A stretch of 64,000 nucleotides of DNA from Turritopsis dohrnii. Taxonomy: Eukaryota; Cnidaria; Hydrozoa; Anthoathecata; Oceaniidae. Positions within the stretch are counted from its first letter, which is position 1, and every line of letters begins with the position of its first letter. Below are positions 37,701 to 48,182 of the stretch, piece after piece. A program made the translations under genes and the position numbers. The notes under the pieces were generated by a model that saw nothing but the letters and a program-made list of their open reading frames with translations, had not been told where the DNA came from and made no database searches. The stretch lies in assembly GCA_027922465.2 (NCBI GenBank), contig BQMF02000015.1, forward strand, positions 372,001-436,000, given 5' to 3'.

Positions 37701-40700
37701 ATGAAGTGAAATGTATGAAGTGAGATGTATGAAGTGAAATGTAACTAAAACCTGATTTCACTGTTCTATCTATCGAAACTGCTACTGGAGATTGTTGTTG
37801 TTGATGTTAATTCATTTCTTAAACATTCTATCACACCATGAACAGTTATTAGTCTAAGATTTCAATCCTTTGAATTTTTCATATGTTATTCTAGGCCCAT
37901 CACCATTTGACAATCTCAAGTCTGACGTCTTCTTCGGCAAGAGTAAAAACACAGTCGTCTACCCTGGTACTGTCATTGCACGCGCCTTTCAGAAACCTGT
38001 AGATACAGGTATCATAAGTAAAGTGCTTCTCGCCAATGCCAATGCGTTATGTGCTACAGCGCTGTCTGGTTGTAATGATCACGAGTTACTGTAAGTCAAT
38101 GGTCAATATTATAACCAACATCTAGTCTCGAAAGTTACTTGTAAGTTATAAGAATTTAAACAAGCTTGCCTTTTGATGCAGAAAGGTTGTTCAATTCCAT
38201 GAGTGAAGACGGTATTGAGTGAGGCTGTTAAATCAAACATTAGCAGTGGTTTTATAACTACTTGTGTGTGGCCAGCGTTATTATTTTAGATATTCTTCTC
38301 ATAACTTTTTCACTGTTGTTTCATTTTCAGGAGTAATTTCGAAGAAAAATGTGTAATGAATAACTATTTCGGAGTTGGAATAGATGCTAAAATATCATTA
38401 GATTTTCATAACAAACGCGAAGAACATCCGGAGAAATGCAGGTATAGAAAAGTACATTTTTATCAACCGTTTAAATAAATTCTTAAAAGTGTTTTTTTTT
38501 TCATGGTGTTTTAACAGAGATGTGGGGATAAGGTCTTTACACTGCACAAAGGGTTTTATTTTGAACTTTTCATAATATACTTTACGTTTTTAGAAGTCGC
38601 ACTCGTAATTTTATTTGGTATGGAGTTCTTGGTGGAAAGGAATTGATTAATCGTACTTACAGAAATCTTGAACAGAACGTCCATCTTGAGGTATAGATTT
38701 TGTTTGTGTTAGCAATATGTTTTATATAATGAGGAAATTTATCATGAACCTGATGGTTTGCCTAAGGGCTTTCTTCCGGTTCGATTGTGTTACCATCTGC
38801 CAAGACGACGAGAAAAGTTCTCTGTTAACGTAACGCTTATCAAAATTATTTCCAGACACACCAGTGCCATACTAAAATCCATACTATCACTCTGACTTTC
38901 AGTTAGTGTCTCTTTATGTTATAGTTCTTCTAACACTTCAGTCAACGAAAAATCCTTCTTTAAAAAAAAACAGTGCTGATCTCCTTTCAGATCTTCAATC
39001 ATTCTGAACAACGAAACAACTTATAGTATCTTATAATTACTTATAACAAGGTTATATCAACACTTTTTAACCAGTGCTTCTTTTGAAGATCTACCTGTGA
39101 ACTGACTCTGCATCTTCTTTTTCTTACTAGGTTGATGGTCACAAAATAAATCTTCCCAGCCTTCAAGGCATCGTAGTGCTTAACATACCAAGGTACGAAG
39201 AAGTCATGTGTTATACTCTGTACTGTTTCCATTGTATTTGCACTCAATAATATCGTAATGAATAGCTTGTTTTCGAAATTCTGCTGAAAATGTTTGTGGT
39301 TTCCGGCCATATCCATTAGGAAGATGCACGTGATTAACCGCTAACAACGCGTTTGTCGATTAGCAATTTACCCTGTGGGTAAATTTACTTAAAATTTTCA
39401 AAAAGTTACTGTGATGAAGAGCATTTTTTATGTAAATAGTGTGTATATTTCTATAGAAATGCACTCCTTTGCAGTGATTTCATCAAATTTGCTCACAGGG
39501 TAAGTAACCGTGGAAACGTGAAAAAAAACTTTTGAATAAACGAACTCCTCTACTTCATATGATTCGAAAACTTTTCGCTAGTTCATCATATCATTAGTTT
39601 TATTTCTATACGCACCTATGAAATTTGTTTTCAAATGGTTGATAAACATGAAAAACTACAATAATTCTGATTTTATCTGTACTTATCTAACTATTCCGGA
39701 CCATCTAACTTATTGAGACTCCATCCCCAAACCGATTTTACAAGGTTCACACCAAGCGCTTTTGGATAATCTGAAATAGTGAGACAAATAAAAATGCTTT
39801 CTTGTATGGGTTTTTTCTAATAGCTTAACATACCCTTTCTCTGTTTTCTTTGTTTTCTGGGCGTACTTTGATCATTCACGCCCAAATTATTATGTGTTGA
39901 CATCACTTTACATTAAATTGTTGTTATTCGTTAGTTATATGGGTGGATCGAATTTCTGGGGAACGAAGAAAGAGGTCGATGTAAGTCCCTTGTTACACCA
40001 TAGTTTATTTGAGGGGCGTATCTATTCTCATCCTTTCGTTTCATTATAACGATTTTTTATTTATTTATTTTTGTTTATGTTTTCTCTACGTTTTTTGATT
40101 AAGGGGTTTGTGGCGCCGTCCTTTGACGACAAGATGTTGGAAGTTGTTGCTGTACTGGGCGCAAGTCAAATGGGCATGTCAAAAGTGTTTGGAGGAATGC
40201 AACATCACAGAATATCTCAAGTATACAAATGCTTAGCCGCCCCTCAGCTATTTGGTTCCTTACTGCAATATACTGATTGTACCCTCAGGGGCGTTTGTTT
40301 ACGCCCTTTTAAGTTAAGATCTTAAAATGAGGGATTCATCATTGACTATTCAACGCGGATGTTAAAAGCGATCCTTTATAATATTATCTAAACATTGGCC
40401 CAACTTTGTCATTCACATGTGTCTATTTTAAATTCCTTTCTTTCTAGTGTCACACGGTGAAGATAACTATCACAGACGAGGCAGTGCCTGTCCAAGTAGA
40501 TGGTGAAGCCTGGATGCAAAATCCTGGCATTATTCAAATCGTCCACAAAAATCGTGCGCCAATGCTGATGAGGGATAGGGTAAGATTCACGGGAGTTAAC
40601 GCAATCATTATGGCAACGATGATGTTGTGATTTAAACAAGAGCTTGGAATTCGTTAGAAGGATACATTTCCTCAAAGGATACATTTGAGGAAACCGTTTT

Positions 40701-43609
40701 TCCTAAATTGAAAGTGTCTTTAACCAAAATAAGTTCTTCCAACTTTTTCCTTTTTATTCACGTTGTCGTCGTCATTGCCGTCACAATTACGTAAACTCTT
40801 TTTTTTTTAATTTAAAGCAAACATTACGTCATCTTGACGTCACTGTCGTCGTTATTTATTGAGTTGGTTTCGTTTAAATATTCTGACGACTTTCGCTTTC
40901 TGAACGTCTAATTTTTGTCTCGATTACTACCACCAGGAGTTTGAAGAGACGCTGCGCTCATGGAACGAACTGAAGCAGAGTAAAATAGATCGAATCAGTG
41001 AACCGTTTAGTGACAGGGACATGGTCGCTATTCAACCAGTGGTAGAGTCGGTGACGTCATTAGTCAGAAGGTAAACGAAATTGATCGTGTTTGGAGGACT
41101 CACGCGCAATAGACTTCACTTGAAGGCATACTGAACTACCTATTATGTTTTGTTATTTTTATTTTTTTTATTAATGTGGAAAAAAATTAAGATTCACCAA
41201 ACACCATGCCAATACACACAAAAATAATTCTACAATCCGAAAAGTTTCTGATTCGATTGTTTTCTGTTTTATTCAAATCTCACAATATACTTTATCAAAT
41301 TTCATTGTGAATGTTTGATAATTATTTTGATAATAACAGTCACAAGGCTTGATCCTTAAAAGATGGCGCTATTAGAGCCTCCACTGAAGTTTGATCTTTA
41401 GAAGTGGGCGCTATTAGAGGCTCTACCGTGATTTCGTTTTCATGACAACCACTTTCCTGTTTACCGTAGCGTGAAAGCAGCCTCCATGATGAATTCTGTC
41501 GTGCAGCAAGAACTCTACCAAATGGCCACTACTTTAGCTACTTTAAGTGAATGCTTCCACAAGAAGGTTTCTTCGTCTCCATCTGCAACGTTGTCTCCAG
41601 TATGTTTTAATCTAGTTAAATTCCATGTGTATATATTGAAAATTTGTCGCCATTTTGAATGTTTTCTCAACATCCGTACCGCCCAAACGGTTTAAGTCTT
41701 TAAACTGAACTCAGTAGAAACCATTATGTTCTTTTTACTCTAGAATGTAAGTCATGGGGAAGTTGTGGAATTTTTGTCGTGTGCCAAGGCCTTTATCAAA
41801 GAAGTGAACGAGAAGATGTGGACTCTGAAACCGGTGTGTTAGTTTTGTACAACGACCTATCGAGTTATGTAAAGCATGTGATTCACACAAGCCAGTATCC
41901 CTACAATTCAGGAAAAAACCCGGATGTTTAGGATATACAGTTAAGCTCATGTAATTCCAACTCTCAAGAAGTATAAGAGTTTGTTCAAATTATATGAGTG
42001 TTCGAGATATAAGATTTTATCTATATCCGCTCAATTTCAAGAGAAGAGAAGAGAGGGGAGAGTATCCATATTGTTAAAAATGGGAAATGTTTTACGAGAG
42101 GTCGAATTATAGGGGCTTTCTCACAAGGCTTCACTAGAAGGGATCAAACAACTTGTTCCATTTCGATCATTTTTCGAACTACAAGAGTTCGAATTGCACG
42201 AGAGCAACTGTAATATACACCAATAACATACGCTTGCGTATCAGAATCGAAATGTAGATACAAAGATATATTATTCTCTATTTAGAAACTGTCAACGGAG
42301 ATGGAGAGCCGTATCAACGACTCTCTATCAAAGGCTGATCAGGACATAAAGCTCTATAGTGATCGCCAAGATTACGACGAAGAAGTAAGGATAGACTAGT
42401 GTTTGTTTTCCTTCCTGAATGTTTAAAAATGGATTATAATCCGACGTTATCCGATTATAATCCGATGGTATTGAATCTTTTTTCGGACTGTAAAACGTTT
42501 TTGAAATTCCTTACTGTCGTTTAATGTTTTTTTTCTTTCTGTTTGCAGCTTGTTTCCACCTCTCGAACAGGCTCGACGAAAACATCAAAATCCTGGCATG
42601 TCTTCGGACGTAAAGCAGTTTCGTGTCGAGAGAAATCTGTGGAAGATACCATAGGTAGATATGATTTCTTTTTCTTTTTTTTTTCTTTTTTTTTTAGAAG
42701 GTAGGACAATGAACACCATAGGTACAAATGAAGTGTTTTGTAGTGTGTGAAGGAGGATATCACATTGTTTAGTTTTAACACAAATTTGTGAAAGTTGAAA
42801 TATTCTCTGCTTTATTCGCACGCATGCGTGGACGAATTCAAAATATTTTTTTTTCTTTACAAATGTGAGGGTTGTCGGTGGCACACGCACTTTTCTAAGC
42901 ACGTTAAAAAACCACTGTGACCCATAACAATCGTTAGTCTAAATCTAGAATTAGTGGTCTGGCTAGATATTCTTACTTGCGTCTGGTTGAAATCCACAGT
43001 AAAACATTTTGAGGGAGTAAACTTTCTGTTCTTTATTGCAGATAACCTTGAAAGGAAGCCAATCAGTGAATGGTCAGTGAGTGACGTCGAAGGGTGGTTA
43101 GAGACAATCGGTTGTTCAGAGTACCGGGCGGCTTTCCGGCAACACGATATCAGAGGTCCAGAACTTATGGTACTGCAGAAGAGTGATCTACAGGTTTCTA
43201 TCTTTTTACTAATTTTGTTGAAAGACCTCTACGAAGGAGTGCATTTCTAAAGAAATATACACGTTAATACCATAAAAATGCTCTTCGTCGGAGTTTCACG
43301 TTTTTAGCCCATTAGTAACTTTAATACTAAGTATTATTCACTATTTGAATTAAGATCTTCAAAACGAAGCCATACTAAGCCAACGATTCTTTTAAAAGAA
43401 CCGATAGCCACGTTCTTGTTTGGTCGTTTTTTCTGCCCCATAAGGTTTTGAAAAAAAAGTTTCCGAACATCATGTTTCCTTAACATTATTTGCAGGATCT
43501 CGGAATAAGAAAGGTTGGCCATATTACTCGCATACTAGAGAAAATCCGAAGACAGCAACGACAACAAAGCTCATTGAAGTCAATGTGGACCAGAAAAACT
43601 GTCTCCTGA
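19563..43609 (+). CDS. DGKD/DGKH-like: Diacylglycerol kinase, type II (delta/eta-like), complete, 29 exons
   Basis: Phosphorylates diacylglycerol to phosphatidic acid with ATP at membranes. Exons: 19563-19712, 23328-23375, 24732-24794, 26851-26931, 28510-28617, 33119-33245, 33383-33498, 34038-34163, 34574-34842, 34949-35057, 35188-35327, 35690-35732, 36331-36425, 36504-36907, 37039-37323, 37895-38090, 38331-38441, 38594-38690, 39131-39192, 39935-39980, 40104-40220, 40448-40579, 40937-41070, 41470-41599, 41744-41833, 42286-42384, 42549-42654, 43042-43193, 43496-43609. All junctions are GT-AG and keep phase; they total 1249 codons plus TGA. Domain order is PH (~52-147), C1a (~161-211), C1b (~236-287), DAGKc (~321-460), DAGKa (~794-950), SAM (~1166-1228). 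The order, length and two-part catalytic domain fit vertebrate delta/eta kinases; one pre-duplication copy is likely. The start exon is the least certain part. Confidence 0.93.
21887..23133. mobile_element. TTAA-flanked non-autonomous element (1247 bp) in kinase intron
   Basis: Ends AGGAGAATTAACGTCAAAA and its inverse TTTTGACGTTAATTCTCCC, each bordered by TTAA (21883-21886 and 23134-23137). TTAA targets are typical of piggyBac and Kolobok superfamilies; the tip does not decide between them. No coding frame remains. Confidence 0.6.
23328..28617 (+). CDS. Kinase PH-domain exons (four)
   Basis: Four phase-0 exons encode the pleckstrin homology domain. 23328-23375 gives [14 protein letters not shown], 24732-24794 gives [21 protein letters not shown], 26851-26931 gives the middle strands ending NVNNCFK, and 28510-28617 gives the last strands and C-terminal helix with the typical Trp ([11 protein letters not shown]). 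PH domains of this subfamily bind phosphoinositides and direct the kinase to membranes. Introns are 1.4-4.5 kb and hold most of the gene's transposon load. Confidence 0.9.
23490..23741 (-). mobile_element. tRNA-derived SINE, minus strand
   Basis: Read on the minus strand it starts GGTAGCCTTGTGG. It has an A-box-like TAGCCTTGTGGTAGAGTG (about 23721-23738) and a B-box-like GTTCAATCCCC (23683-23693) at tRNA-like spacing, then an unrelated body of ~180 bp. The cloverleaf is not closed (no matching acceptor arm), so it is not a functional tRNA. It lies between kinase exons 23328 and 24732. Confidence 0.6.
23764..24113 (+). mobile_element. Diverged Helitron relic in kinase intron
   Basis: Starts TCTATAATATTAATAGCCC and keeps CACGCAAAATGGTAG and GATAACTGACGTTTTTTGGG from the family, but the 3' hairpin is eroded to a CGCCTTGGCG remnant near 24102-24111. 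Older than the tandem copies. Confidence 0.55.
25604..26580. pseudogene. Degraded DNA transposon with possible Tigger/pogo transposase remnant
   Basis: Outer inverted sequences ATACAAAATTAT...GATGAAATTAA (left) and GCGTTAATTTCATCATTCG...TTTTGTAT (right) bound about 1 kb. On the minus strand around 25920-25780 broken frames give [18 protein letters not shown], like the C-terminal end of Tigger-type DDE transposases. Forward frames near 26121-26342 include [13 protein letters not shown], an acidic tail. Stops interrupt everything, so it is a relic. Superfamily assignment is tentative. Confidence 0.45.
32919..33033 (-). mobile_element. CCCAGTGGG-type MITE, copy 2
   Basis: Starts CCCAGTCAGCAAG, ends TTGGCTTGTGGG, with AAAGTCACTGCGAGG and TGCAGTGATTTTTC inside. 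The core is reversed relative to copy 1. It ends 85 bp upstream of the first C1 exon. Confidence 0.55.
33119..34842 (+). CDS. Kinase C1 zinc-finger exons and start of catalytic domain
   Basis: 33119-33245 and 33383-33498 encode C1a: [19 protein letters not shown], then [10 protein letters not shown] and a final NCKW. 34038-34163 and the start of 34574-34842 encode C1b: [32 protein letters not shown], ending RHC. The zinc-binding His/Cys pattern is complete in both. The last exon continues into DAGKc with [16 protein letters not shown]. 33119 was chosen because the phase-0 AG at 33117-33118 gives the family spacing from PH to C1a. The C1b donor is part of a threefold local tandem duplication. 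Confidence 0.9.
33640..33905 (+). mobile_element. Degenerate Helitron relic in kinase intron
   Basis: Interior phrases of the Helitron family survive (CCCCAATCGAATGTGACG, AACCAATAGGAATAACTGAC, GATATCTCTGTAACAG), but neither end is recognisable. It lies between the C1a and C1b exons. Confidence 0.45.
34150..34297 (+). repeat. Threefold ~50-bp tandem duplication spanning the C1b exon donor
   Basis: Units begin GGTGTGAGAATACTG at about 34150, 34200 and 34249, each followed by a TTTTC-GTCCGAAACTT phrase and a T-run. The first unit covers the last 14 bases of the exon ending at 34163 and its donor GTATGT. The second repeats it as GTGTGT and the third as GTATGC. Confidence 0.8.
34949..36425 (+). 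CDS. Kinase catalytic (DAGKc) exons
   Basis: 34949-35057 carries the glycine-rich nucleotide-binding motif GGDGSVGW. 35188-35327 carries the second conserved block [13 protein letters not shown]. 35690-35732 is a 43-nt small exon, and 36331-36425 leaves the catalytic fold (YEDSIVMHI, like the vertebrate protein). Phases 2/0/2/0/2 are all consistent. Both signature motifs are intact, so the enzyme should be active. Confidence 0.92.
35938..36048 (+). mobile_element. CCCAGTGGG-type MITE, copy 3
   Basis: Begins CCCAGCCGGCACATTTG, ends GCAGACTGGG; core TTCTATATAAATATGCACAC. In the intron between kinase exons 35690 and 36331. Confidence 0.55.
36504..38090 (+). CDS. Kinase linker exons between catalytic halves
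   Basis: 36504-36907 starts [14 protein letters not shown] and ends [18 protein letters not shown]; 37039-37323 begins [11 protein letters not shown]; 37895-38090 leads toward DAGKa. The middle is charged and Ser-rich with little structure, as in other type II kinases where the catalytic domain is split by a long insert. A ~160-bp minisatellite (37581-37742) lies in the intron before the last exon. The open frame continuing past 37323 is intronic: CTA|GTAAGG is the donor that restores phase. Confidence 0.85.
37581..37742. repeat. 14-bp minisatellite in kinase intron
   Basis: Eleven full units of (A/G)AATGTATGAAGTG-type sequence plus partial ends, with a two-state variation (AA or GA prefix). 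The minus-strand open frame through it is an artefact of the 14-bp period. Confidence 0.85.
38331..40579 (+). CDS. Kinase accessory catalytic (DAGKa) exons
   Basis: Six exons (38331, 38594, 39131, 39935, 40104, 40448) encode [40 protein letters not shown], the [13 protein letters not shown] strand, [27 protein letters not shown] and [15 protein letters not shown]. These blocks follow the vertebrate delta/eta accessory domain in order with no gap. The 46-nt exon 39935-39980 is small but phase-correct. Confidence 0.92.
39371..39500 (-). mobile_element. CCCAGTGGG-type MITE, copy 4, with TA flanks
   Basis: Ends CCCTGTGGGTAAATTT and AAATTTGCTCACAGGG; TA precedes (39369-39370) and follows (39501-39502), the best evidence in the window for a TA target. 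The core is reversed relative to copy 1. Confidence 0.6.
40937..43609 (+). CDS. Kinase C-terminal helical region and SAM domain exons
   Basis: 40937-41070, 41470-41599, 41744-41833, 42286-42384 and 42549-42654 encode an amphipathic, weakly conserved helical region. 43042-43193 and 43496-43609 encode a SAM domain: [20 protein letters not shown], then [19 protein letters not shown] and [20 protein letters not shown] domains of this subfamily drive oligomerisation that restrains membrane recruitment. The protein ends MWTRKTVS at TGA 43607-43609; I see no classical PDZ ligand. Confidence 0.9.
41938..42210. mobile_element. Degenerate pogo-type element (273 bp)
   Basis: Ends CAGTTAAGCTCATG and CACGAGAGCAACTG with TA on both sides (41936-41937, 42211-42212). 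Interior GTTCGAGATATAAG and GAACTACAAGAGTTCGAATT echo the 12410 MITE. In a kinase intron. Confidence 0.5.
43205..43310 (+). mobile_element. CCCAGTGGG-type MITE, copy 5, ends eroded
   Basis: Core GGAGTGCATTTCTAAAGAAA and ATAAAAATGCTCTTCGTCGG match the family, but the CCC/GGG tips are lost. It starts about 12 bp after the first SAM exon. Confidence 0.4.
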
Positions 43610-44986
43610 ATTATCGGAATCATCCAGAAGATTTTTGTTGTAGATAATCTCTGATTTTAAATGCAAATTAACAGAACGCACCACTTTAAAATACCGAAAT
43701 GGACCATCATGTATGTCCGTTCAAATTCCGGTTGATATATTGAACGACAGTAGACATAGTTTATAAAATCACTGCTGGTACAGCGAATAACATTTCGTAG
43801 GAATTGTGTTTCAACACATTGTAAGCAAAAGTTAATTTATTTATTTATTATCCCTCTGACGTCACCTACGACGTCGACATATTGACGTCACGTTTGTTCA
43901 GTCAATGAAGAATTGTAAAAGGAAATGTGTTTGTTTGTTTTTGTTATTTATTCCTGGTTATGTTATGTGTTTTGATATTTTCATCTTCTTATACATATTG
44001 ACAGCCAAGACATGTACTATGAGCATGGGCGCAACTTCATGCGATGATTGGTTTTCTATCCCTTAGAACTAGGAGTTTTGGCAAGCTTCATTGGCTCCCG
44101 TACCATCAAGGCGTCATTTCAAGGCGCAATTTTAAATTCAAAATTTTGAACGCTGTACATGTAAATGCATTGTTTTGATTGGACTGTTTTAAGTCCAGTT
44201 GTAGTTGAAAAAAAAAACGAGATAAAATGTCCATGGTTGACCATGTATATGTTTAAGGTGAGCTATGTCAATCAATTTGTAAGTTCTTGACGGCATCTAT
44301 TGTTTTGTTTGTTATTGTTTGTTTGTTTGTTTACGTGGTTGGGTTGATTATTTATTTCGTATTGTTGTCATTTCATTTCTGTTGTTGTGATGTTTTTTGA
44401 ATTGCTTTCTTATTTCAAAGTTACTGTGTCGGTCTTCAGCTTATGTGAGTATAGATTTACAGTTTTTATCTCTATTTCTGAATCAGATACACACGGTGAT
44501 GGCTGTTTGTTTTTGTTTTATTTTGTTTTTTGTTTGTGAATGTGTTCTTGTGAAATTTTCTGTCAGCTTGTTTTGTTTGTTATTTTTGTTTTGCTTGTCA
44601 TTTTTGTTCGTTGTAGTGGTATATATGTTTTGTGTTAAGCTAAATTTACACTGCAGAAAATTTGTTTCGAACCAATTTACACTTCGGAACAGAATATTGT
44701 TTTTGTTGTGTCATTGTTTTTCTGCACGCTGTTTAATTTTCTGAGGTAATGATTAGTTCTTGATATCACGAGAGGTGCCTGTCCGCAGAAAACTTGAGCC
44801 AAGGGAAAAAGGTTTCAACTATTTTCAACCTTAAAACTTTTTCCGCGGATAAACACAACAAACAAATTTAAACATTTTGCGCATGCGTATCGCGGAAGAA
44901 TTTCCTATCCGCAACAAACTTTCTGGAGTGTAAATTCAGCTTTATCTGACATTCAGGGAAATTTTTATTCATGAGCAAAGTCATTT
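43610..44986. other. Kinase 3' flank and gene-free stretch
   Basis: Probably contains the kinase 3' UTR; no clear AATAAA was found in the first few hundred bases. T/TTTG-rich runs at 44300-44650 create a long spurious open frame (44397-44744) of hydrophobic low-complexity sequence. Confidence 0.35.
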
Positions 44987-45076
44987 CCCAGTGGAAAAAT
45001 CGTTAAAAAGTCACTGCGACAAAGTATATATCCATTGTACTCCTCCGCAGTGATTTTTCAATAGATTGGGCCACTG
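44987..45076 (-). mobile_element. CCCAGTGGG-type MITE, copy 6, internally deleted
   Basis: CCCAGTGGAAAAATCG at one end and TTGGGCCACTG at the other, with AAAGTCACTGCGAC and CCGCAGTGATTTTTC; part of the middle is missing. Confidence 0.5.
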
Positions 45077-46351
45077 TTGTAACAAAAATATTCAAGTTAA
45101 CGTTCTTTTTTTATTATTTTTTTTTTATGTTCACGGAATATCTTTTAAATTGTATGCTATACACCCCTTTCTATCACGTGGTTTGTAAATACTCTAGACC
45201 GTTAGCTAGCTACTGTGTTCCCATGTATTTGTCTCTTTATTTCACGAAGGTCCTGTGAAGAGAGTTAGGTCCGAAAGCACGCTTTTTATGCATAGAAGAT
45301 ATTTCACTTAACTATGTAATTTCAAATGTTATTATTCTCACGTTATGCTAAAGGCTGGGCCTTTATGATACCATAAATCAAGTGCCTACTGTAATAGAAA
45401 ATTTGATCCAGGCAATATATAATGTTTAAAATATAATATTGTATAAACATTGTGATTGTCAATTCAACCCTGTCAAGACAAGAGTAGAGAACTCATTTTT
45501 ATTAAAAAAAACATGTGGAATTTTTAGTTAATGTCCTTTACCTTGCCTAAGTCAACCTAATAACGGCGCTATCCGTATATCGAAAAGGCAAGATACCCTG
45601 GGTTCGAGGTTGTGCTAAAGTATTCTCTATTTGTAAGAGATTGTTCACAGATGACCTCAACCATTTCTTCAAGATTTTTGACTCCCCCTCCCCCCTCTGT
45701 CAACTTGCGTCAACTTCGCTTTACCCCCTCCCCCTGAGTTGACGTCATCTTTTGGGAAGAGACTCCTCCTCGCTTATTTGAAACAGAGAAACAAATTTTG
45801 AAATGTTTTCTTAATTAGAAAAATCAAGGGTTTGAAAATCCTAAAGGTTGACGTAAACAGTAGTATCACCTCCCATATCAAATGTACAAATAATCAAAAG
45901 GGTGTGATAAAATTTTTTTTCCCAAAACATATCAGTCAACACTGCTGCTACAAAATCTATATCCTTTATTTATATAATAGTGTTTATGTGACTACTTTGA
46001 ATTACCTTGGGTGATGAGATAGGTTCCTGAACGACAGATATACTAGACATAAACAAGAGCCAGATGGCGCAAAATGGTAGCACCAATTGTACTTTATGTA
46101 CTTATGAAAAGTTACTACAAAGTTCTTTTAGGCTTGTTTCTTCTTTATATCTCACTGATGGTAAACAGGCATAAACCATAAAATATTAAAATGATTAGTT
46201 AGTGTAAATAGGGTCTAAAAGCACTAGAAATTAATTTATTAAAAAGACAAAAGAATTATACATACGTGAGCCATACATTTTTTATAGGAAAATTTTTTTA
46301 AGACCATAGTAGAAAAAAGCCACGCCTTTTGAAAAAAATATTATGTTTTTA
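45077..46351. other. Gene-free stretch with one half hairpin repeat
   Basis: 45565-45613 is a diverged single arm of the 8162 hairpin repeat (CCGTATATCGAAAAGGCAAG, then GGTTCGAGGTTG). C-rich runs lie near 45685-45735. No exon recognised; the open frame at 45832 lacks support. Confidence 0.4.
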
Positions 46352-46837
46352 AGGTGTGAGTAAGGGAAAAAAGCATGTTTTTGTTTTTTAATTAATCATT
46401 TTGACAGGAATATGTTTATATCAAGTATGATACCTTTTTGGAAAGCTTATTTACACTTCTAAAAGCTCATGTTAAAAATTTTGAGGTAAACTAAAAATTT
46501 TAAATTTTAGAGTGAGTCAAAGAAAATGAACCTTGTTGTACAAACGTAGCTCCATTTACAAAACGAGTTAAGTTTGACTTATGTGTTTTACACTTTTGTA
46601 ATCACAAGACATAGAGTGAAAACCACTTGTTTTGCATTTACTCAAATAAATTATTTTCAGAGTTATTTTCAATTTCTCTAAAACCTTGTTTTTTGTTTTC
46701 ATTTTTTTCGTTTACAAGCGTATAACTCCTGTTCTGTTCAAAATTAAAAGATACAAAAAAAGCGTTTTTAGATCTATCCTTTAGCTTCTCAGTAAGCCAA
46801 ATCTCAATATACGAGCTTTTTTAGTTTTGTAAATGGA

Positions 46838-47052
46838 TGTTGTGCCTAGAAATGTAATAAAAAGCTGGTTTTGTAATACCTGCCTAGATTTGTAATAAAA
46901 ACGGCTCAAAATGTAATACCTGCCTAGATTTGTAATAAAATCGACTCAAAATGTAATAAAAAAGCTGCCGTGTTTTGTAATAAAATGTTGGCTCAAAATG
47001 TAATAAAATAGCTGCCTAGATTTGTAATAAAATCGGCTTATTTTGTAATAAC
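46838..47052 (+). repeat. Left outer terminal inverted repeat of the Ginger-like element
   Basis: Made of alternating short modules: TTTGTAATACC, TGCCTAGATTTGTAATAAAA and CGGCTCAAAATGTAATA, several times each. It pairs with 53999-54213. Such arrays may be multiple transposase binding sites (inference). Confidence 0.85.
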
Positions 47053-47400
47053 GAACAAAATTGGGCAATTTAGGCCAAATTTTGACCAAATTTTAAAAGT
47101 TCTTCAATTTTCGTAAAAATTTGCTCAAGATATAATAAAAAGGTGCTGATTTCGCATTTGACATTCATTTTTTCCAGTTTGACAAAAATTGGGCAAATCG
47201 GCCCAATTTGGACCAAATTTTGAAAGTTCTTTAATTTTCGTAAAACTTTGCGTAAAGAACAATTGGAAGATGCTGATTTCGAATTTGACATTCATTATTT
47301 CAAATTTAACAAAATTAGGCAAATTTGGCCCAATTTTGAAAGTTCTTTAATTTTTCGTATGCTGATTTCGAACTTGACAGTCATTATTTCAAATAACGTT
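47053..47400. repeat. Left inner tandem array, ~3 units of ~120 bp
   Basis: Units contain TGCTGATTTCGAATTTGAC (near 47143, 47271 and 47361) and TTGGGCAAAT phrases. They are the inverse of the array at 53270-53998 but fewer. Open frames here are repeat artefacts. Confidence 0.75.
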
Positions 47401-48182
47401 AGTCTTTTTCTACAAACAAAATTGGGCGTAAAAACAGTATAATTTCAGAACTTATAAATAAATTGCAAAATCTTTACTTTATTTTTATAAGAATCATAAG
47501 GCTCATTTCGGCTAAACTTTAAGAATATTTTACAACCATTCAGATTTTATCAAGCCTACTTTAACATTATAAAAACATTCGACTATTTTTAAGCGAAGGG
47601 CCAATATATTTTTATTTATAATTGCCTGTGTTTAACGAGTTTTACACTAAGAGAAAAGGCAGACAATACTCTTAGAAATCGACAAAACACATCGAATTGA
47701 CTCTTTGAAATTGACGTTAGGTTTTTAATAAAAGACAATTTCAAGAAGAAGAAAATAACGGCGCCAAATATTTGTAAAGAATCAAACATTAATTGCTTTT
47801 TTCTTCTGTCATTTACTGCAAGAAACTGATGAGATGCTCTTACAAGCACGCAGATTTCTGCCATATTTGCCTGATTTCAGCTGTAATCCATATGTTTTTG
47901 ATGCGGGTTAGAGACGGGTCATTTTCATTGTTAGGAATTCTGTCGCATCTTAAATAGATAGACAGTAAGTCTACCTTAAACAGTTTCCTTACTCTACGTG
48001 CGGCGGCAACTGAACAAAGATTTGCGAGTTTATTCTGAATTTTTGTCTATCGACGATATAGAAAGAATTCTTATGAATCTTATAAGGAAAAGGCCATTCG
48101 ATTTCGAATTTCGAACAGTTAAATTTATTTTGCGTGCTTCAATTCAGTTTGTTTGTTGAAAGAGGGCTGTTGGTAAACAGAA

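Noticed and set aside
37576..37761. Minus-strand ORF of [12 protein letters not shown] repeats
   Set aside because: Artefact of the 14-bp minisatellite.
44397..44744. 115-aa hydrophobic ORF
   Set aside because: T/TTTG-rich low-complexity DNA giving Phe/Leu/Cys runs; no normal start and no homology recognised.
47070..47442. Short ORFs in the inner array (also 53310-53829)
   Set aside because: Repeat-derived frames, similar on both sides of the element and interrupted by stops between units.
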